From assembly GCA_029263945.1 (NCBI GenBank), contig JARIDM010000216.1, positions 1 through 8,671 on the forward strand: a DNA stretch of 8,671 bases. The letters run 5' to 3'. This document shows positions 5,731 to 8,671 of this stretch, one piece after another. The translations under genes were made by a program, and so were the position numbers. The stretch comes from Sporosarcina sp. Lineage in GTDB: Bacteria; Bacillota; Bacilli; Bacillales_A; Planococcaceae. Under the pieces are notes generated by a model that was not told where the DNA came from, did no database searches, and saw only the letters and a list, made by a program, of their open reading frames with translations. Within the stretch, counting starts at the first letter, position 1, and each line of letters starts with the position of its first letter.

Positions 5731-5751
5731 GAACTGTAATGTTTACAGTTC
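5731..5751. repeat. Perfect 9-bp inverted repeat with 3-base loop in a convergent gap
   Basis: GAACTGTAA (5731-5739) is perfectly complementary to TTACAGTTC (5743-5751), separated by TGT. No T-run follows on either strand, so it is not a standard terminator. It lies in the 3' untranslated region of the hslO transcript (minus) and beyond the stress-gene terminator (plus). It could be an RNA-stabilising stem-loop or a protein site. Confidence 0.6.
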
Positions 5752-5786
5752 ACAATCTATCCTTGTTGAACATGAAAGCCATTCTT

Positions 5787-6665
5787 TCATCTGGTTGCAT
5801 CTCTCAATACTTCCAAATCTGCTCGAGTAAAGTGATAGGTTTCATTACAGAAATGACAATTTGCTTCCGCTTGCCCATCTGTTTCAATCATGTCTTGGAT
5901 CTCATCGCTTCCTAGACTGATTATCGCATTCGAAATGCGCTCTTCGGAACATTGACACTGAAATTGAACAGGAATACTTTCTAATACCCTTACATTTTCA
6001 GGCCCTAAGACTTGCGCGAGCATTTCTTCAGGCGTCATCCCTTGTGCAATCATAGAAGTAATCGGTTGAACGACTTTTAGACGATTTTCAATGGCGTCAA
6101 CTACCTCATCCGTTGCACCTGGCAAGAGTTGAATAATGAAGCCACCTGCACTTTGAATAGAATGGTCGGTATTTACAAGCACTCCTACACCAACTGCAGA
6201 GGAGGTTTGTTCAGAATTAGAGAGATAAGATGTGAAATCATCCCCTATTTCACCAGAAACCAGTGGAATCTGTCCCACAAAAGGATGCTCCATGCCCACA
6301 TCTTTTGAGACCGTTAATAAGCCACTTGTTCCCACTGCTCGTTTTACATCTATTTTCCCAAGCTCGTCAAGGTCGAAATCTATTTCAGGATGAGATACAT
6401 ATCCTCTGACCTCTCCTTTAGCATTAGAGTCTACGATAATCGTGCCGAGTGGACCGCCGCCATTAATTTTAACAGATAACTTCTCTTCACCTTTTAGCAT
6501 AGCCCCAAGAATCAGTCCTGCAGTCATAGAACGTCCTAGCGCTGCCGACGCGGTTGGCCAAGTACCATGGCGACGTTGCGCTTCCGCAACTGTTATCGTT
6601 GTATTTACTGAATAAGCCCGTACTTGGTCTTGATAAGCAATTGCCTTTACTAAGTAATCGTTCAC
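5787..6665 (-). CDS. hslO: Hsp33, redox-regulated holdase chaperone
   Basis: The 292-residue protein matches Hsp33 over its whole length: N-terminal MNDYLVKAIAYQDQVRAYSV, RHGTWPTASAALGRSMTAGLILGAMLKG (32-59), KINGGGPLGTIIVDSNAKGEVRGYV (66-90), and the C-terminal redox switch. The four zinc cysteines are C237 and C239 (CQC) with C270 and C273 (CHFC). Under oxidation with unfolding stress they form disulfides, zinc is released and the cytoplasmic chaperone becomes an active holdase. The start is GTG at 6665, supported by AAGGAAGG eight bases upstream (6674-6681). It is the last gene of the four-gene cluster, 28 bases after the DUF896 gene. In B. subtilis hslO lies near cysK; that neighbourhood is not seen here. 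Confidence 0.97.
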   Translation of the reverse strand: MNDYLVKAIAYQDQVRAYSVNTTITVAEAQRRHGTWPTASAALGRSMTAGLILGAMLKGEEKLSVKINGGGPLGTIIVDSNAKGEVRGYVSHPEIDFDLDELGKIDVKRAVGTSGLLTVSKDVGMEHPFVGQIPLVSGEIGDDFTSYLSNSEQTSSAVGVGVLVNTDHSIQSAGGFIIQLLPGATDEVVDAIENRLKVVQPITSMIAQGMTPEEMLAQVLGPENVRVLESIPVQFQCQCSEERISNAIISLGSDEIQDMIETDGQAEANCHFCNETYHFTRADLEVLRDATR

Positions 6666-6693
6666 AGATAGCGCCTTCCTTTTCCCTACAAAT

Positions 6694-6912
6694 TTAATTT
6701 ATCTTTTGTTCTTCTCGTAACTTTTCAGGTGTTACATCATTTCCAAGCGGATCAAGAACTTTAAGTCCCGAAAATGTGTCGAGTACTTGTCCACGAATTT
6801 CGCGTAAATAGTCTTCACGCAAGACCGTTTGTTCAACGATTTCTGCATTTGTTAACCCTTCTTCACGTTGCTTTTTTGCTAATTCATTGATACGACCTAA
6901 ACTTTGAATCAT
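6694..6912 (-). CDS. DUF896 (YnzC-like) small protein
   Basis: A 72-residue protein of the DUF896 family. Hallmarks are RINELAKKQREEGLT (8-22), LREDYLREIRGQV (31-43) and the conserved ending VLDPLGNDVTPEKLREEQ (52-69). The family forms a small helical hairpin with a less ordered tail, and its function is unknown. It has an excellent ribosome binding site, AGGAGG seven bases before the ATG (6920-6925). It lies between the LLM oxidoreductase gene (33-base gap) and hslO (28-base gap). In B. subtilis ynzC is linked to the SOS genes yneA-yneB as I recall; here it sits in a different, probably redox-related cluster. It has no cysteines or membrane segments. Confidence 0.93.
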   Translation of the reverse strand: MIQSLGRINELAKKQREEGLTNAEIVEQTVLREDYLREIRGQVLDTFSGLKVLDPLGNDVTPEKLREEQKIN

Positions 6913-6945
6913 TTTATTTCCTCCTCTTGTAATTTTATGAATACC

Positions 6946-7899
6946 TCAATTCTCGATTGGGCCGAAATGGGGCAACACATACTCCCCAAGTTCCTGAATC
7001 ACTTCAGAAACAGGACGTTCTTCATTTTTAAGCGCAAGAATGACATGATTTACGCCTACGTTCTGTAATGCATGCAAATAATCGATTAAAAACGTATGAC
7101 CTGATGTGAAACCCACTTTTACAGGCACCGGCCTAGGCGATGTCGTTGGCCTTTCCGATAAGTTAACCACTAGCGGTTGAACAAATGGTTTAAACTTTCC
7201 CGTTGCGCTCCGCCAAAGCTTAATAAGTTCTTGTTGACGATTCACTTCTTGTGCATAAAACAACCAACCATCCGTATGCTCAGCTAACCACTCAATCGAT
7301 TGGCCTGCGTACCCAGTGCCTAAAATAGGGATATCAGCAAGAAAGGGCTTCGGAATTACATCTCCTGCTTCTAATCCGACGCGCGTCGACTGTATGGTAG
7401 GGTACGATTCTTGCCATACTTTTCGCGCCACTTCAATGGACTCCCTAAACAAGACATCACGATCCTCACGCGCTACTTTAAATGCTGGAAACTCTATCGG
7501 ACGATCTCCAGTCGCAACGCCAAACAAAAACCGTTGTGTTGATAAATCATCCAAAGAAGCCGCCGACTTTGCTAAGTGTAGGGGGTGACGTAGCGAAGTG
7601 ACAACACTTGCGGTACCTAATGCAATCTTCTTTGTATGTGCACTTACGTAAGCAAGAAGTTGAAACGGATCATGAATCACCCCATTGTCCCCAAAATTAG
7701 GATCATATAGAGGGGAGTCTCTCACATATAGCGCAGCAAATCCCGCCTCTTCTGCTTGCTGTGCTCGCTTCATTTGTTCTGCTATATCAAATGGTTCGGG
7801 TCTTTCTACTGATTTCTCCAGTGGAAAAGCAAGGCCAATGGTTAACTTATTTTCTTGAAATGTTCTTGCAAAACCACGATGAGATTGAAAGTCACTCAT
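6946..7899 (-). CDS. LLM-class flavin-dependent oxidoreductase, BA3436-type
   Basis: A 317-residue luciferase-like (bacterial luciferase superfamily) TIM-barrel protein, expected to use FMN or F420; the substrate is unknown. Recognised segments are HRGFARTFQENKLTIGLAFP (7-26), AEEAGFAALYVRDSPLYDP (49-67), the IALGTASVV strand (92-100), RHPLHLAKSAASLDDLS (104-120), and FGVATGDRPIEFPAF (126-140). These agree with the luciferase-type subfamily named after B. anthracis BA3436. The ATG at 7899 is supported by GGAG nine bases upstream (7909-7912). It is the second gene of the cluster, 31 bases after the Rrf2-type regulator. No cognate flavin reductase gene is adjacent, so reduced flavin must come from elsewhere or the protein binds its own cofactor. 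Confidence 0.93.
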   Translation of the reverse strand: MSDFQSHRGFARTFQENKLTIGLAFPLEKSVERPEPFDIAEQMKRAQQAEEAGFAALYVRDSPLYDPNFGDNGVIHDPFQLLAYVSAHTKKIALGTASVVTSLRHPLHLAKSAASLDDLSTQRFLFGVATGDRPIEFPAFKVAREDRDVLFRESIEVARKVWQESYPTIQSTRVGLEAGDVIPKPFLADIPILGTGYAGQSIEWLAEHTDGWLFYAQEVNRQQELIKLWRSATGKFKPFVQPLVVNLSERPTTSPRPVPVKVGFTSGHTFLIDYLHALQNVGVNHVILALKNEERPVSEVIQELGEYVLPHFGPIEN

Positions 7900-7930
7900 A
7901 TTTATTCACTCCACTAGGCTATCATTTAAG

Positions 7931-8410
7931 TTATAGCACCATTTTTTCTTTTATCCATTCTTGTAGCATTTGCACTTTCGACTGATAATCTTGTGCAATT
8001 TCTTCAAATAGGGATGCAACTGTTTCTCGTTTTAAGACTGATTGCCATGCTGACTCTGCCTCTGTCATTAAGGCAGATAAAAAGCAGTCGCTTTCCGCTT
8101 CCTCTAAATCGAGCATGTCATGCAATACCCCACTTGGAGAATAAAGGGATTGCTTCCCCTCTATCGCAAGATAAATATCATATACACGAATCGCTTCAGG
8201 CTTTCTTTTTAGTTTGAATCCGCCTTTCACACCAGGAACAGAAATGATTAAATCTGCACGTACTAATTTCCGCAACATTTTTTGCGTATAACTTGGGGAT
8301 GATTTTAATTGTTGGCTAATTGCTTCTCCTGGCAGTACAGCGCGGTCTGGTAACATATTTAGGATAAGAATGGCATACAAAGATTGTTCAACACCTGTTT
8401 TCATTTGCAT
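7931..8410 (-). CDS. Rrf2-family transcriptional regulator without the three-Cys cluster
   Basis: A 159-residue DNA-binding protein of the Rrf2 family. The N-terminal winged helix-turn-helix shows GVEQSLYAILIL (6-17), a recognition region SSPSYTQKMLRKLVRADLI (37-55), and the wing SVPGVKGGFKLKR (57-69) that is nearly diagnostic for Rrf2 proteins. It continues with IRVYDIYLAIEG and a C-terminal dimerisation helix. FeS-binding members (IscR, NsrR) have three clustered cysteines; here only Cys109 is present, so a canonical iron-sulfur cluster is unlikely. It may act like non-FeS members such as CymR or YwnA, or use Cys109 as a thiol switch (inference). AGGAGG lies seven bases before ATG 8410. It heads the four-gene cluster and may regulate its own promoter. 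Confidence 0.93.
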   Translation of the reverse strand: MQMKTGVEQSLYAILILNMLPDRAVLPGEAISQQLKSSPSYTQKMLRKLVRADLIISVPGVKGGFKLKRKPEAIRVYDIYLAIEGKQSLYSPSGVLHDMLDLEEAESDCFLSALMTEAESAWQSVLKRETVASLFEEIAQDYQSKVQMLQEWIKEKMVL

Positions 8411-8460
8411 GGGGTGACCTCCTATTCATCACTTTTACACTTTCATAAACACGAAAGCTG

Positions 8461-8504
8461 TTAACGTGGACAATCATTATCCATGTTAATTTAACACGCA
8501 ATAA
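8461..8504 (-). promoter_or_regulatory. Presumed promoter of the rrf2 operon overlapped by dyads
   Basis: A minus-strand GATAAT (complement of 8476-8481) could be the -10, with a poor TTATTG -35 at 17-base spacing (8499-8504). The 13-bp palindrome TGTTAA-T-TTAACA (8484-8496) lies in the spacer. A second, 9-of-10 inverted repeat, TTAACGTGGA (8461-8470) with TCCATGTTAA (8480-8489), brackets the -10. Three TTAAC half-sites therefore cluster on the promoter, a good arrangement for autoregulation by the Rrf2 protein. The weak -35 leaves the exact promoter uncertain. Confidence 0.5.
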
Positions 8505-8577
8505 GTTGAATGTAAATCTTTCTGTTTAGCCTCTTTTTAAACCAGCTAAGTTAGATACGCATGTAAGCCCAACATAA

Positions 8578-8610
8578 AAAGAGGCGCCGATCATACTTGG
8601 GCGCCTCTTT
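8578..8610 (-). terminator. Terminator of the gene entering from the right edge
   Basis: AAAGAGGCGCC (8578-8588) pairs perfectly with GGCGCCTCTTT (8600-8610) around an 11-base loop. On the minus strand it follows the stop codon at 8627 by 16 bases and ends in a T-run (complement of 8576-8580). Confidence 0.85.
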
Positions 8611-8626
8611 CGAGTACAACACGTTT

Positions 8627-8671
8627 CTACTCTTTTTCAGCTAAGTCCTTTAAAATATCTGGTATCCCTTT
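8627..8671 (-). CDS. C-terminal end of an unidentified protein
   Basis: Reading inward from the right edge on the minus strand gives 14 codons, KGIPDILKDLAEKE, then TAG at 8629-8627. The intrinsic terminator just beyond supports this as the true end of a gene. The fragment is too short to identify: it is a charged amphipathic helix, as found at the end of many cytoplasmic proteins. It is transcribed toward, but terminated before, the rrf2 operon promoter. Confidence 0.55.
   Translation of the reverse strand, partial: KGIPDILKDLAEKE

Larger units (their letters stand above)
5787..8410 (-). other. Four-gene operon: Rrf2 regulator, LLM oxidoreductase, DUF896, hslO
   Basis: The four minus-strand genes are separated by only 31, 33 and 28 bases, each has its own ribosome binding site, and none of the gaps contains a hairpin with T-run. 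The only credible terminator is at 5654-5699. Co-transcription is inferred. The theme is redox: a candidate sensor-type regulator, a flavoenzyme, an oxidation-activated chaperone, and one protein of unknown role. Confidence 0.75.

Noticed and set aside
5772..5790. ATGAAAG / CTTTCAT inverted repeat at the hslO stop codon
   Set aside because: Seven AT-rich pairs partly inside the coding region and no T-run; not distinguishable from chance.
7316..7588. 90-codon plus-strand open frame inside the LLM oxidoreductase gene
   Set aside because: Antisense shadow of a conserved gene without its own RBS or family features; the other open frames inside the UvrA-like gene, cueP and the Rrf2 gene are rejected for the same reason.

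Overview
The window reads as chromosomal DNA of a low-GC Gram-positive bacterium, most likely a Bacillales member of the Planococcaceae/Sporosarcina type. This is an inference from AGGAGG-type ribosome binding sites, a sigma-B-type promoter, a GSP17M (YflT-like) stress protein, a DUF896 (YnzC-like) protein and a lipoprotein form of CueP. I see no transposase, integrase, phage gene, CRISPR array, tRNA or rRNA, so this looks like ordinary core/accessory chromosome with a stress-response flavour.

Layout: (1) 1-116, C-terminus of a universal stress protein (+). (2) 117-289, an intergenic leader with several base-pairable elements, ending in a hairpin plus T-run directly before the ribosome binding site of (3) a P1/DmpA-family self-processing aminopeptidase, 290-1315 (+). 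(4) 1316-1603, two terminator hairpins flanking about 175 bases with no gene. (5) 1604-3874 (-), a short UvrA paralog lacking the UvrB-binding domain. (6) 4061-4585 (-), a CueP-family metal-binding lipoprotein, with a perfect 18-bp terminator stem after it and a 17-bp palindrome at its promoter. (7) 4760-4987 (-), a small highly charged protein of unknown function, divergent from (8) 5138-5629 (+), a YflT/GSP17M stress protein behind a good sigma-B promoter. (9) 5787-8410 (-), a compact four-gene cluster reading Rrf2-type regulator, BA3436-type luciferase-like flavin oxidoreductase, DUF896 protein, Hsp33 chaperone (hslO). The gaps are 28-33 bases, no terminator lies inside, and dyads lie across the presumed promoter. 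(10) 8627-8671 (-), the last 14 codons of a gene that continues beyond the window, with its own terminator.

Functionally, several genes concern envelope, metal, redox or general stress: Usp, CueP, the GSP17M protein, Hsp33 and a redox-enzyme-like LLM protein under a putative Rrf2 regulator. The most interesting non-coding observations are the riboswitch-like leader before the peptidase, the dyads at the cueP and rrf2 promoters, and a 21-bp palindrome in the convergent gap between the GSP17M gene and hslO. I found no clear undescribed multi-gene system. The Rrf2-LLM-DUF896-Hsp33 cluster is the best candidate for a functionally coherent but uncharacterised unit.
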